NCBI GenBank assembly: GCA_030248225.1
Contig: JASANE010028963.1
Location: 1-64,000 of the forward strand
DNA from: Trileptium ribeirensis
Taxonomy: Eukaryota > Nematoda > Enoplea > Enoplida > Thoracostomopsidae
Direction of reading: 5' to 3'
DNA: 64,000 bases
Shown in pieces: positions 38,401 through 48,140 of this stretch (positions within the stretch are counted from its first letter, which is position 1; each line of letters starts with the position of its first letter). The notes below the pieces were generated by a model. The model was not told where the DNA came from, did no database searches, and saw nothing but the letters and a program-made list of their open reading frames with translations. The translations under genes were made by a program, and so were the position numbers.

Positions 38401-38577
38401 GAGCGTGATCGAAAAAATTGGCAACCGGTAATATTGTCATTGATCAAGCGGAATCAAGTTGGCGCTGCGGCTAAGGAAAATCATCAATTGAACGATTCGA
38501 CAAATACAGTTACAATTGCTGAGTATAGTGAGATTCGATTTGATAAATCTCGTGGACAAAGATTGTTGTACAAATAA
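26354..38577 (+). CDS. DEG/ENaC-family cation channel subunit, complete 4-exon gene
   Basis: Exons 26354-26424, 28470-29000, 34042-34664 and 37907-38577 have GT/AG introns in phases 2, 2 and 1 and join to 1896 nt, 631 residues plus stop. Channels of this family are trimers at the plasma membrane passing Na+ and other cations. Visible in order: the cytoplasmic gating motif NTTIHGF (His16-Gly17); TM1 about residues 27-46; the post-TM1 motif FPPVIFCTN (72-80); an extracellular region with at least ten cysteines between residues 279 and 362 and several N-glycosylation sequons; TM2 about 411-437 with GGMVSLFCGAS (416-426), including the G-A-S filter; and a basic cytoplasmic tail of about 190 residues. 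The residue matching the degenerin site appears to be Ser413. The start ATG is preceded by an in-frame stop at 26324 with no AG between them. Length is normal for the family. The activating stimulus cannot be read from sequence. Confidence 0.92.
26765..27085. repeat. MITE-like repeat related to the element at 58540-58843
   Basis: It carries CACACGTTCAAAC, GAGCTCAAGCTTTGATCAAAATTTG-like and, near the far end, TTTTGATCAAAATTTG and GTTCGAATGTATGAACG. The same GAGCTCAAA / TTGATCAAAATTT vocabulary and GTGTGAAC-like words occur at 58540-58843. The ends are not sharp here, so the boundaries are approximate. Confidence 0.45.
27110..27400. repeat. Tandem duplication of a segment of about 147 bp in intron 1
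   Basis: Two adjacent copies share GTAGGTTGG, AGTGTTGTACAT.GGGCATTTTG, TTTCCTCCCTAATTT and GCTGACTATA in order. Moderate divergence suggests an old event. Confidence 0.8.
28470..29000 (+). CDS. DEG/ENaC exon 2: TM1 and proximal extracellular region
   Basis: It starts after TTGTTTTCAG with one base completing Lys24. It encodes TM1 (LLVRCLWGATLISSFIALSY) and the conserved FPPVIFCTN sequence just outside the membrane. Further on, PRYGCYRIEF near residues 190-199 matches the conserved P.YG.CY.F segment of the family. It ends in GC before the donor GTAAGA, phase 2, completed by the A of exon 3 to give Ala201. A similar-sized open frame on the opposite strand is a shadow. Confidence 0.92.
29090..29395 (+). 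repeat. Dispersed repeat in intron 2, partner at 57350-57690
   Basis: Shared blocks in order: AAAATACGCAA, CTTTATAGAA, TAGTCACCTAGT, GTTTTACTA, a GCGACG/GCCGACG block, AATCCAACGATTTT / AGTCCAACAATTTT, and GTAGTTGG.AATT.GCCGA. The two copies lie in the same orientation about 28 kb apart. Confidence 0.65.
29724..29888 (-). repeat. Dispersed repeat family B, copy in intron 2
   Basis: It begins with TACATGCTCATA, the reverse complement of the family end motif, followed by GGGATTATTCCCACCGAGG, like GGGTTATCCTGAGGC at 59931. It is GC-rich relative to its surroundings and directly abuts the minisatellite. Confidence 0.5.
29890..33320. repeat. Intronic minisatellite, about 115-bp unit, roughly 30 copies
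   Basis: The GATGATAACCAACTAAT core recurs about every 113-117 bp over 3.4 kb. Two unit types alternate: one with AATACCATGGCAGC.TTG.ATAG, the other with TTATAAAATGGTTGCATTGC. A block at about 30830-31420 reappears nearly unchanged at about 32560-33150, so the array also has a higher-order duplication with an offset of about 1.73 kb. It lies wholly within intron 2 of the DEG/ENaC gene. An open frame on the - strand at its right end is not a gene. Confidence 0.93.
34042..34664 (+). CDS. DEG/ENaC exon 3: extracellular Cys-rich region
   Basis: Residues 201-409. FVELQPSINYDILLRIQQ matches the V.I.PG..T.I.I segment of the family. The Cys-rich part follows: DPC, VCSQRC, YECFNC, RFC, RCV, HQCQEGCLSYC, the last matching the C.C..PC...Y pattern before the final extracellular strands. 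Sequons include NATS, NCST, NFTR and NISA. It ends in ATCG before the donor GTAAGC (phase 1), and GT from exon 4 completes Gly409. Confidence 0.92.
35270..35710. repeat. Direct repeat of about 100 bp flanking the 28S fragment
   Basis: 35270-35369 and 35609-35710 share GTTGA.AATTTTGG, ATTTGAGCGAGAAAAATTGC, AAAGTTTGA and TGATA.ATAAATTA. The offset is about 335 bp. The rRNA fragment sits between the two copies, so either a duplication enclosed it or a long target duplication arose on its insertion. Confidence 0.85.
35370..35608 (+). pseudogene. 28S rRNA fragment (domain V, peptidyl-transferase region)
   Basis: It matches the universally conserved part of large-subunit rRNA: GATAACTGGCTTGTGGC, CATAGCGACGTTGC, TTCGATG, TCTTCCTATCGTTGTGAAG, GCAGAATTCACCAAGCG, TTGGATTGTTCACCCAC and GGGTTTAGACGGTC. 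Substitutions at otherwise invariant positions (for example ACAGAGATAACTGG for ACAGGGATAACTGG) show it is a pseudogene. About 240 nt are present, with no flanking rRNA. The - strand open frame through it is the usual artefact of antisense rRNA. Confidence 0.95.
37448..37906 (+). repeat. Four tandem extra copies (102 bp) of the intron 3/exon 4 boundary
   Basis: The unit consists of about 47 nt of intron end (from CCATAAGAGGAAGCG to TTATAG) plus the first 55 nt of exon 4. Acceptor-like junctions place duplicate exon starts at 37500, 37602, 37703 and 37805; the real one is 37907. Spacings are 102, 101, 102 and 102. Copies 1, 3 and 4 keep the TLVSN.GGMV reading and then run into IRGSV and a TGA after about 25 codons; copy 2 has lost one T and is frameshifted. 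Copy 4 reads GVS at the filter position instead of GAS. Confidence 0.92.
37907..38577 (+). CDS. DEG/ENaC exon 4: TM2, selectivity filter and C-terminal tail
   Basis: Residues 410-631. TM2 runs from TLVSNMGG through CGASIISLFQCVYWL, matching the L.SD.GG..GL..G.S..S..E pattern; Gln432 stands where most members have Glu. The tail is long (about 190 residues) and strongly basic near residues 470-510 (KLRRSK, RNRTKPKR), with no further recognised domain. The stop TAA (38575-38577) overlaps an AATAAA (38573-38578), which could serve as polyadenylation signal only for a very short 3' UTR; other AT-rich sites follow. Confidence 0.92.
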
Positions 38578-38579
38578 AA

Positions 38580-39400
38580 TGTGGTTTATTTTGTTAGCAA
38601 ATCTAACGAAAGCCCAACCATCTCCTTCTTTTGCGTAAAAATCAGGAATTTTGAAACCCCTGATATTAAAGGTAATCGGTTTCAACGGTTGCAGAATGGG
38701 TTGTATTATCGTTGCGTGCATTCACTATGTCTTATAAATCATAGTTTTTCTAACTATAATTCTTAATGCCTTTTTTTGTGCGATTTCAGCTGTGAAATAG
38801 ATATTTTTAAGCAAATAACTAATAAAACTGAAATCACAAAGGTGATAGTAATTGGAATTTTTGGCAAATTCGAAAAATTGTCAAATAAAAGCACATAACA
38901 AAATTTCTATGTTACTTTTACAAGAAGAGCCCAAAAAATATATCCTGACAGATGGTAAAGGCTTTTTCTCCTTTTTTATTGACGTGAAGGTCTAAGCCGA
39001 AATCCTTATAAATCTATAATATATTGGTCTTCAGCCGATGTAAGACTGTGTAGCGCTGTTTGTAATCGTTTTTGAAGACAGTTGTACATATTTGCAATAT
39101 CCAAAATAGTTTATATCCATAAAGTAGTTTTGCTCGGAAGATGGTCACCGCTCATATGCACCCTTATGCCTTCAGAATATTTGTTCGTTTTTGCTTGAAA
39201 TGTGTTTCTTAGATAGCGACAGCATACTATTTGTTTTGATTTTCACGGCGTACAATAATTTTGCAATAGTTAATAGATATCAATTACGTTGTGCAGCCAT
39301 AGCAAGTACCTTTATTTTCAACAAAATTTATCAATGAATACATCAAGACTGAATAAAAACACATTGGTAAAAGTTAGGTTTTTGGACAGATAGAAATACC
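38580..39400. other. Stretch downstream of the DEG/ENaC gene
   Basis: AT-rich DNA, presumably 3' UTR and intergenic. No further coding signal. Confidence 0.4.
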
Positions 39401-39410
39401 TTGTGCTAAT

Positions 39411-40795
39411 GCAGGTTTCACAGAATAATGAGTGCAAAAAGTGGGCAGGGTTGTCTTTAACAATCGTTTGCAAGAAACTAAAATCTCTAATGGACGGTTA
39501 TATCATATTTTAGTTTCTTGCAAGCGTTTGCTAGAGATTTTTGGCTTTAACGACTGCTTGTTTGATATTTAAATCTCTAACAGATAGCTGTTAGAGATTT
39601 TAGTCTTATGTAGATATCCAATAAATACAGGAATCTCTAACAGCTAGCTGTAAGAGACTAAAACATAAACGGGAAATGAGAGCGACAGGAAATTCCTAAA
39701 ACGAACTCAAAGATATAAAACCGTGTACTAATTGTTCTTTGCTAGAAGTGAGACGAGACCGTACCGAAATTTTTGGCATGTCTTTGCCCATTAGAGATCA
39801 ATGTCGGCCCTGCCAGGATTTGCAACGTTTCAGGCAGGCCTCACTGTCGCAGCCGCAGACCGGGCTAGACCGGGACTGGCCGCCAGCGGGCTGAAATTCT
39901 CACCTCTACATAGCTAACAATATCGAAGTCTAGGAAATTATTTGTACGCTACGTCCGGGAACTTAGATATTTAGTCATATTTTTTAGAATTTGTACATTG
40001 TTTTCCTGTACACTGTTTTCCAATGTATGTCATTTATAAGATATCCGCTGCCAATACGTACCATTTCTAGAGTATTTTGCAACTTTATGGGCAAAGCGTA
40101 TCCTTTCATATACAACATAGCATGCGCCATGTCCGCTTTATAGTTTAGGAACTGTGTCATAATAGCTATACAGCAATACACTATAGCACATGGCAATGAC
40201 CCAATAGCAACAAACAATAGCAATATCAACCCGGAGGGAGGCAGCAATATCAAACTAGAGGGGACCAATATCAAGCTGGAGGGGGCACAAATATCAAAAA
40301 GGAGGGGTCATCAATAACAATAATGAGCTTGCTGTAACTGAGTTTTATTTCTAATGGCTGGTTGTTAGAAACTTTTGTCTCATACAGCCAGCTGTAACAT
40401 ACAAACATCTCTTACAGCCACCCGTTAAATATTTTAAATTCTAATGAATAGCTATTAGAAACTTTTGTATTTTATAACTCGCTATAAGAGACAAAAGTTT
40501 CTAACAGCTAGCCATTAGATATAATAATCTGTTATGGCTAGCTGCAAGAGATTTTAGTCTCTAACAGCTAGCTGTTAGAGATTTCTGTATTTATTGGCTA
40601 TCTATATAAGACTAAAGCCTCTTATAGCTATCTGTTAGAGATTTAAATATCAAACAAGCAGTCGTTAAAGCCAAAAATCTCTAGCAAACGCTTGCAAGAA
40701 ACTAAAATATGATATAACCGTCCATTAGAGATTTTAGTTTCTTGCAAACGGTTGTTAAAGACAAAACTGCCCACTCTCTGTGAAACCTGCATAAA
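39411..40795. mobile_element. Inverted-repeat element with palindromic subterminal units
   Basis: The left arm starts at ATGCAGGTTTCACA (39411) and the right arm ends with the complement TGTGAAACCTGCAT (near 40792). The arms match over about 250 bp, including TTTCTTGCAAGCGTTTGC and its complement. Within and beside the arms, palindromes of the type CTCTAACAGCTAGCTGTTAG recur many times (39575-39660 and 40340-40640). The spacer contains four G-rich units (ATATCAA..CTAGAGGGGA-like, 40200-40310). No transposase is visible. The organisation resembles a small foldback-type element; the superfamily is unknown. Confidence 0.75.
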
Positions 40796-40799
40796 AGAG

Positions 40800-41835
40800 A
40801 CGAATTTTGCATTTAAGTTGGTGTTTGCCACAAAAAATAGTTTTGAAATTAAAACAAAGCTAAATGTAGCGTTTTTGACAATTTTTGACGGCATAGATTG
40901 CGAGCATTTTGATTTATTTCGACTTTTATAATGGAGGTAACTAATAGTTAAATTTGCAATCTCTGGCTCCGTTCAGCTCCTACTAAACTATGCTCGGCTC
41001 CGCGTGTAATACAAAAATTTTGAGCTGGTTATTCGTACACCATGACCGGTTGTGCTCGCCTGGGCTGTTCCAATGCAAAACCTTGCTTGGATCGGCTCTT
41101 AAAATACTAATGGCAAAAGTTGCCATTCAATAGAGAGATTATATCATGATTTCCATGAAACGCCTCTAATAGATGAAAAAAGCTGCTTTTGAGCCTCCCA
41201 ACCGGCGGGGATATGGGTAGAAGCGAGGGTATTAATTGGTTAAGCGAGGGGTATAATTTGGATCAATGAGCTATGATAAATATTACCGTTTTTATATTAT
41301 TGTTTCCATTATTATCTTGATCAGTTTCAACATGAAATATTTAACTTTCACAAGTACAGTTAAATCTTTTCATTTCGGGCTCTCAAAACGGTGTAAAGTG
41401 GGCATTTTCTTTCATCATAATAAGTCTAAATATTTGTAAAATTTAATCTTAGCGTTGATCTCCAAATATAATATGTTTGTCAAATACAATAAACGAGAAG
41501 AAATTTCTCATATATCTTACTGCCATAATACATAAATTGAAACAGTAAATTAAATTGACGAGTGATTTCGTTATATACATCAATACACAAGCGTTATATA
41601 TCACGAAAAGCTCAAAACGTAAGTCTACATGTTCACTATAATTATTCCTTGTATCAAACGGGATAATTTTACCACAAACAACCCCTTTTCACTGTACAAT
41701 ATTTATCAGCTGACACTTGAGCATGAGTGACGAAACAAGAGGTGACCGACACCGTCAGCCTTCCAAGCCGGATGCTAGAGTACTTTGAAGATCGACCATT
41801 TGCGATTGGCTCAAAGATTCAGGTTGATAGGATAT
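40800..41835. other. Stretch without recognisable gene
   Basis: AT-rich DNA between two inverted-repeat elements. Nothing supported. Confidence 0.5.
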
Positions 41836-41841
41836 CATAGA

Positions 41842-43962
41842 GGCCGTACGTAATAAGAGGCTAAAGCCTTGGGCAGATGCGCATCCGCAACTATTGCGTA
41901 CACTACGTCCAGTCTGAAGACAAACTTGTTAGGTTTTTAAACAATCCTTTTTGTAATTACAAATGATACAGTTTAACACTCGTTTCATGATTGGAACCAC
42001 ATTTTGATATTTTATGCGTATGCTAGGTAACAAATACTTCAAATTTGCGCATACCTTAGTTACTTCTAAAGTGATTAATTTTGAGTAACTTTTATCTATT
42101 GGGGTCAATGGCGCTATTAGTCACGTTGAAAACTATGTTTTGTAATCAAATAACTTAACGTTTATAGTATCACTAGTAATTTGCGACGTAACAGCGTTGG
42201 TTTTTGCGGATAAAATTATTAATTCGCACATAAATTTCACATAGTTAGAATTATTTGTGTGCTGGAGACTGTACGCTGGTTGTTATGCATCTCGAGCTGG
42301 GCGTTTATCGCTAGAAGGTTTTGGTACGGTTGAAATATTTATACCTTTTAAATGGAGAAATTTGTCGCTGCAGTTGTGAGGTGAAGCCAGAGCTATAGCA
42401 CACAAATTTGTTATTAATTTATTCAACATTTCTGACAAACAAAAGCGACACATAAACTAAATTTGAAGCATAAATGAAACCTTTGTACATATGGATTGCT
42501 AAGAGTTCAATCTAGCAATATCGACAAGAATCGCACAACCTTGCTGCCACAGGTAACAACTGTACATGAAGATTAATTTATTATTGGTTTGCGTTGTGAT
42601 TACCACTTTTTGAAACTATTGGCTGCACAGTTAACAAAAGCATGTTTAAACGCATTTTAAATCTCAACTAATGGCACCTAGCTATATAAAAAAACCAAAT
42701 CCAAAACAGCCACATATCGACTATCGAAAAGTTCCGAACTACCAGCTAATTGACATATATGAAAAATAGTAGGTACACTGTGAGCGTTATAGTTTAAAAT
42801 AATAGTTAGTTGTTGTGGTCATAACACGGGTGCAAATGTGGAGTTTTGTCGCATAAGTGAACTTGTACAGAAATTATGTTTCATGTTAGTCGGTTCCGAA
42901 GTTATTTTACGCTTATTCATGTTTTTATATTAATAAGATGCTTATTATATTCATGTGATATATATGTACAGTATATGGCTTTATATTCGTTGATTTAAGT
43001 CTTGTTTTACTAAGAAAAGAACAACGTAATATATTTTATAAATATCATAGATAATTTTGTGATTTAGAAAATTTCTCTATCACTATAGTTTTCACTCGTT
43101 TTACCTGAGACGTGTTTTCGTATTTCAAAGTTGTTGTTGCGGGTTTTCGACATTTGACATGATGTAGGGAGCTGGCATATTCTGGTTAAATAAATATTTT
43201 CAAACTGTCCTCCCCCTCCAGTTCTCGTACTGATTCCCACGTTTTTGTTTATCGTTACTTATACTTATTTATACCCAAAGTAGTGCAGATGATTACGTGT
43301 CTTCGAAGCTTTAAAACAACAATATAATTAAATAAAAACTACTGCAATATATATGCACAAAGGCTCCTTTTATGCTCCAACTTTAGTTATGAGTGGCTCT
43401 TGTGTGTCAGATATGCTAAACAAATTCATAACGAAGTTGTGTGCTTGTACCCTGGCTCCAACTCAGAACTGCCGCGTCAAATTTCTCCATTTAAAGGATT
43501 TAAATATTTCAGTCGTACCAAAACCTTCTAGCGATAAACGCCCATGTCGAGAGGTAAAAACCAGCGTACACTATCCAGCACACATACAATTCCAACGTTG
43601 TGAAATTTATGTGCGAATTAATAATTTTATCCACAAAAACCTACGCTGTTACGTCTCAAATTATTAATGATAAAAGTGAGACTGTAAACGTTATTTGATT
43701 ACAAAACGTATATAGTTTTCAACGTGATTAACAGCGTCACTGACCATAATAGATAAAAGTTACATCAATCACTTTAGCATATGCATAAAATGTCAAAATG
43801 TCGTTCCCATCGTGAAAAGAGTGTTGAAATATATCAGTTGTAAATACAAAAACGATTGTTTAAAAACCTAACAAGTTTGCTTTGGGACTGGATGTTGTGT
43901 ATGAAATAGTTACGGATGCGCATCTGCCCAAGGCTTTGATTAGCCTCCTATTACGTACGGCC
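41842..43962. mobile_element. Inverted-repeat element with arms of about 620 bp
   Basis: The left end GGCCGTACGTAATAAGAGGC (41842) is matched by the complement GCCTCCTATTACGTACGGCC ending at 43962. Further matching blocks are GGGCAGATGCGCATCCG, the AACGT...ATAGT region, GCGACGTAACAGCG, TTATTAATTCGCACATAA, GGGCGTTTATCGCTAGAAGG and the end near 42480/43360. The spacer of about 0.9 kb has no transposase. The small open frame 43353-43667 lies in the right arm and tracks the repeat. Ends beginning GGCCGT are common in several DNA-transposon groups, so the superfamily is left open. Confidence 0.82.
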
Positions 43963-43964
43963 CC

Positions 43965-45835
43965 TAATTCTACGTTATACGATGATGTTATCGTATTTCG
44001 GCTTATCGCCTCCCCTACCATTTTGCACACCGCAAGCTGTTTTGGGTGACTATCGGATATCCACCAGGAGTCGTTGGGGGAAGCAGATATCGCGTCGCTA
44101 ATAACCAATTAGATTCAAGGAGGCCAATGATCAGCGATGGCTCCTACTGCTATCTTTGCTCGATTGGTTGTTGGCGACCTTGTAGCTGGAACCCACACCA
44201 TCAAAGAACCTTGATTGGGCGGTGTAGCCCATAAATTCCCCGAATAACCTTGTAGGTACCACCTAGAATTCTTTGGGGGAAGTACCAAACCGACTTGAAA
44301 TAGAAATTTGAAATCATCTTGATTTTTTCAGTAATTTGGTATCGCGTTTCGGACTGTATTTTTCAGTTAAGAATATATCTTATTGAAATTGATAAAGAAA
44401 ATATATAATGACACGATGAGATTGTCTTGTCCGACACTTCGAATATCGAAACAAACGGAATAATCCATTTGTTGTATAAGTTCTCAGTAATCAACACTGT
44501 TTGATTATCAGCAATGATTGCAGTTGTTATGCTAGAAGTTTGGAGAGCAGTATCCAACACCTAATATAAGTTTAAGATAATGATTATTATGTTTTTCGAT
44601 TTGATTTGGTTATTTGTGGTCCGTTTGGTACTTTGCGAGTTGCTGACATCATATGATATTATTAAATTATTGTTCTCAGTAGTAATGCGAGAGTTCCGAT
44701 TTTAGAGCGTACACTAAAGTTGTTTTTGCCAACTCAGCTAGCAATCTCAAAACCTATGTCTGTGAGCAAAATGGAGATTTTGTATCATGTATGCATTCAG
44801 GCCCTGTTCGCAGTCACTAGTTTGCGATTTTAAATCGGCCATTTTGTGACCTTGAGGACTCAAAATACAATTCGAATCACCTTTTTTATTATATACTATT
44901 TTTATACTAATAGTCGTCAACGAACACAGCTAAGCGATTCACCATGACATCTGAAGAACGCGGATAAAGGTACAGATTTCGCAAATGTACGCTTACCCCA
45001 ATAAGGTCCATCTAAACTGATGGCAGAATTTTCTGCACGATACAGTTCGTGATTTCGAAAAATGAACGACCATGTGGCAGGCACCTACATGGACTCGCGC
45101 ATAAACCAGCTGAACCAACGGTAAAGTAATGTGATTTTACTTACGTCAAGTGGGTATTAGAATGGAATTCGGGCAGTCCTGTTAATGTTCTGCTTCATAT
45201 CCGTCATGTACAATTACTGAGCTCAGCAAGCTGAAAGTGCATTACTTTAGCAGAATTTGTGTTTCACGGTTTTGCAGACTAAACTTCGGAAAGCTAGTTT
45301 ACTATTCTTAATGCAAAATAAATTAAGATAATTTCAGAGAATCGGCATGCGACTTCAGTCACTTTTCTTGTGTCCTTATCTATTCTCACTTGTGTTCTCT
45401 ACTTGTCCATTTGTACCTAAACTGTTACACGCTACTGTTGCTTGTGCCATTTTTCCACCAGTAATCCCACTGATTCATATTTGCCATAAGTTACAGACAC
45501 ATTTAGTCTATGTTAACAGCGCAGTTATAGTCAAATCGCGTGTGACGGACCAAAAATTCATAAAATCACTTTTACTACATCTACATTTATTTCGGCTTTA
45601 ATGGTGTAGCTGTTATAATAATATAATAGCTGGTTTTAACAATATAACTGGTAGGCCAGATAACATGTTTTAAATGCAAATGAAGGAGCGACGATCGTTG
45701 TAGCTATGTTTTTTCTTTTACCAGCAATGATCAATAGTATTCTTAATGCAGTGGCATGCTTATCACTTTAATGTTGCCAGTTAGAAAAAATCAAATGGCA
45801 CCCTGCCTTATATGTGAAACGATCCACAAGGGATC
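43965..45835. other. Stretch without supported gene
   Basis: AT-rich DNA. An 84-codon open stretch at 45347-45601 has a hydrophobic start but no recognisable domain; I do not call it a gene. Confidence 0.4.
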
Positions 45836-45841
45836 ATACAT

Positions 45842-45912
45842 TGGACCTGCCGGGACTTGAACCCGGATCTCTAGCTTGCAAGACTAGCGCGCTACCCTCA
45901 CACCACAGGCCC
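45842..45912 (-). tRNA. tRNA-Ala (anticodon UGC), intact cloverleaf, possibly SINE head
   Basis: The 71-nt - strand sequence folds completely: acceptor GGGCCTG/CAGGTCC, D stem GTGT/GCGC, anticodon stem CTAGT/GCTAG with loop CTTGCAA (anticodon TGC), and T stem CCGGG/CCCGG with loop TTCAAGT. It has the G3-U70 wobble pair and A73 discriminator that define alanine identity. CCA is not encoded, as expected in eukaryotes. A degenerate relative with a shared 3' flank lies 242 bp away, so this may be the head of a tRNA-derived SINE rather than a working tRNA gene. Confidence 0.75.
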
Positions 45913-46083
45913 CGATCAGAGCGTGCTCAGCTACGCAATATATGCTAGCGTAGTGAGATGCTACATAACTCCGCTGTGGAGTCGCGGCTCGAGCGTGCGT
46001 TGAGCTCTAGCTGTGTGAAGAAACTCCGTGCAGGGGATCACGTCGGGTTCACCAATTGAAGGGATCCACGAGTGATCATACAT

Positions 46084-46154
46084 TGGACCAGCCGGGACTT
46101 GAACCCGGACCTCTAGCTTGCAAGAGTAGCGCGCTACCATTACACCACAGGCAA
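46084..46154 (-). pseudogene. Degenerate tRNA-Ala-like copy (SINE or tRNA pseudogene)
   Basis: It has the same anticodon loop CTTGCAA and T arm as the upstream copy, but the acceptor stem is broken at three pairs and the anticodon stem at one. The 3' flank (CAATGTATGATC...GTGGATC) is shared with the intact copy, which implies a common repeat unit. The + strand open frame through it (46056-46253) encodes the kind of peptide produced by antisense tRNA-SINEs and is not a gene. Confidence 0.75.
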
Positions 46155-46403
46155 TTGCAACATAATGTTTTATTACAAATTATTAACAGCCGAACAATAT
46201 ATGAGTATTTGGACTTTTTTAGTTTTTGCGGTTCTGAGACCAATGTTCAGTGAAGTACTAATTTTAACAAAAACTGTTTTAGAATCTCGAGCCGTAATCG
46301 TATAAAGTCTGGTATATCTTGGCTGTAATGATTTTTAGGTCAATTTTTACGAAACTAAATGTATTTAGACGAGTCTAAGTCTTTAGGTACAAAATAGGGA
46401 ACG

Positions 46404-46965
46404 CTATATTTTCTTTCTGGCTTGCTTAATTTTTGTACATCGTTGAAAAAGTGCGAATTCGGATTTTGGTGCTTGAACTTCCTTAGTATCAGTTATAAAG
46501 TAACTATGCCGTAGCAGTAAATTTGCGCTGTAAACTAGTTGAGTGCCACTATGGCTCTCATTACTAATTGCGACGCGTAAACCTAATGAAACTAAAGGTA
46601 AAGAATCAAACCAATTTGTAGCGTTGCATTTTGCCACGTAAAACGTTTTTGAACGTGCCATAAAAACGTTCGATTGCACCGTCACAAGCTAGATACTATG
46701 CAGTTGTAAATTTTTTGCGCGTAGTGGCTGAATGATACATGAGCTCATTCCATGTCGCCGACTCGAATTGTGCACCTCTATCTGAAACTAAAATACGAGG
46801 AGCACCAAAACGACAAATCCAACCATGTATTAAAACACTTGTAACAGTCCGTGTAGAAATATCTTTTACCGGGATCTCTTCTGGCTAACGAGTAAACCGA
46901 TCATTCTGAAGTTTAAAAGCCTAACAAACAATCAGTCAGATGGACAAACAAACGAGCCAATTGCA
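46404..46965 (-). pseudogene. Ty3/gypsy retrotransposon integrase remnant
   Basis: Read on the - strand: DRFTR then a stop in place of Trp, then PEEIPVKDI; GWICRFGAPRILVSDRGAQF; and AIERFYGTFKN, then after a frameshift WFDSLPLVSLGLRVAI and TQLVYSANL. These match the integrase core and the downstream LPLVLLG.R...ELVYG segment of Ty3/gypsy-class elements. The Asp in SDRGAQFES and the Glu in AIERF, both expected catalytic positions, are kept. Two TAG stops and at least one frameshift make it a pseudogene. No LTRs, RT or gag are visible nearby. Confidence 0.85.
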
Positions 46966-46969
46966 CTGG

Positions 46970-48140
46970 CATTTTCACTATAACCACATTCACTTTGGCA
47001 TTATTTTTTTTAAAGTACCATCTGTTATATTGTATTTGTGAAGAAAAATATACAATAGCTCTATACTAATATACTTAAAATCTCAAGTGTATTTGTTATA
47101 AAAATTTACAGTTTCAGTATAACTTTCTCCCAACATTTTGTTCTAAAAAATATTACGTAAAACATGTTATTATAGAAAGCAAGTTATATGCCAAGCATCG
47201 TCATTTGTCAAACCACATTATAATTAGCAGTGAAACCATTTCTCGATTTGATGGTCATACATATTATATGACTCCAGTATGATAGCGAAGTTGAATTGAT
47301 GCTTTTGTCCATAATATTCGTTTTTACTTATCAAAAGTGACATGTTTTCTTCAAAAAAGGCCATATTAACTTGTCAATGATCAATTATTAGTTTTTAGCA
47401 GTTTTAATATATGTTTTGCTGGTTTAATCGACGGAATAACGCAATATCTTGTAACATACATAATGCATAAAATGATAAATTTTACAACCATTTCAGAAGT
47501 TAATTGCAGCATTGTTTAAACTTGTTACTGTGCATTACTCGTTCAAACTATATGCTGTGTAATTAGACTGAACTCGTCATAACCAGCGTATACAAAGTAC
47601 AAATCTCCAAATCTACGACAAGCCATGCCACAATTTAGAGACAGCATCCGGTTGAAAAATTTCTGACACCATACTTCAAGAGACCGTAGCTAAGTTCATT
47701 ACGATCCGAGTCGACTCAATCTAATAAAAATGCCATACCCGCTATCAATAAATTGGAATAATGGTTTTGTAACTAAGCTATTTACGGATTACTTGGCAGT
47801 GTCTTATCGACATCTGGCCAGGCAGCACGAGGAGTACGTGCCCCTGAACGCACCAGCCATCACTCTAACATTTATTAAAAAGAGAAGTTGTTATGAATCA
47901 AGACAAATGAAGTATTTCCCAAGTGCTGATTGTATGAAGGATATTGACGCCCAAATTATAAACGAAATAGATTCAAGAAAATGTATTCGTTGAGCCGACT
48001 TACTGAATCAGTCTACAAACCTCGAAAGTACTTACCCCAGTAGCGCACCTACCTACGCCGATACAGGCGCTCTTAATACAAACAACTCAGCGTGAACACA
48101 TCTTACGGGCGATGGTGATGATGTCTTAATTTCTAGCGTA
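46970..48140. other. Stretch with unassigned open frame and minor repeat
   Basis: An 87-codon + strand frame at 47730-47993 has no recognised domain. It lies just upstream of the LINE remnant and could be part of its first ORF. The segment 47530-47610 shares short blocks with 19965-20040. Nothing firmer can be said. Confidence 0.35.
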
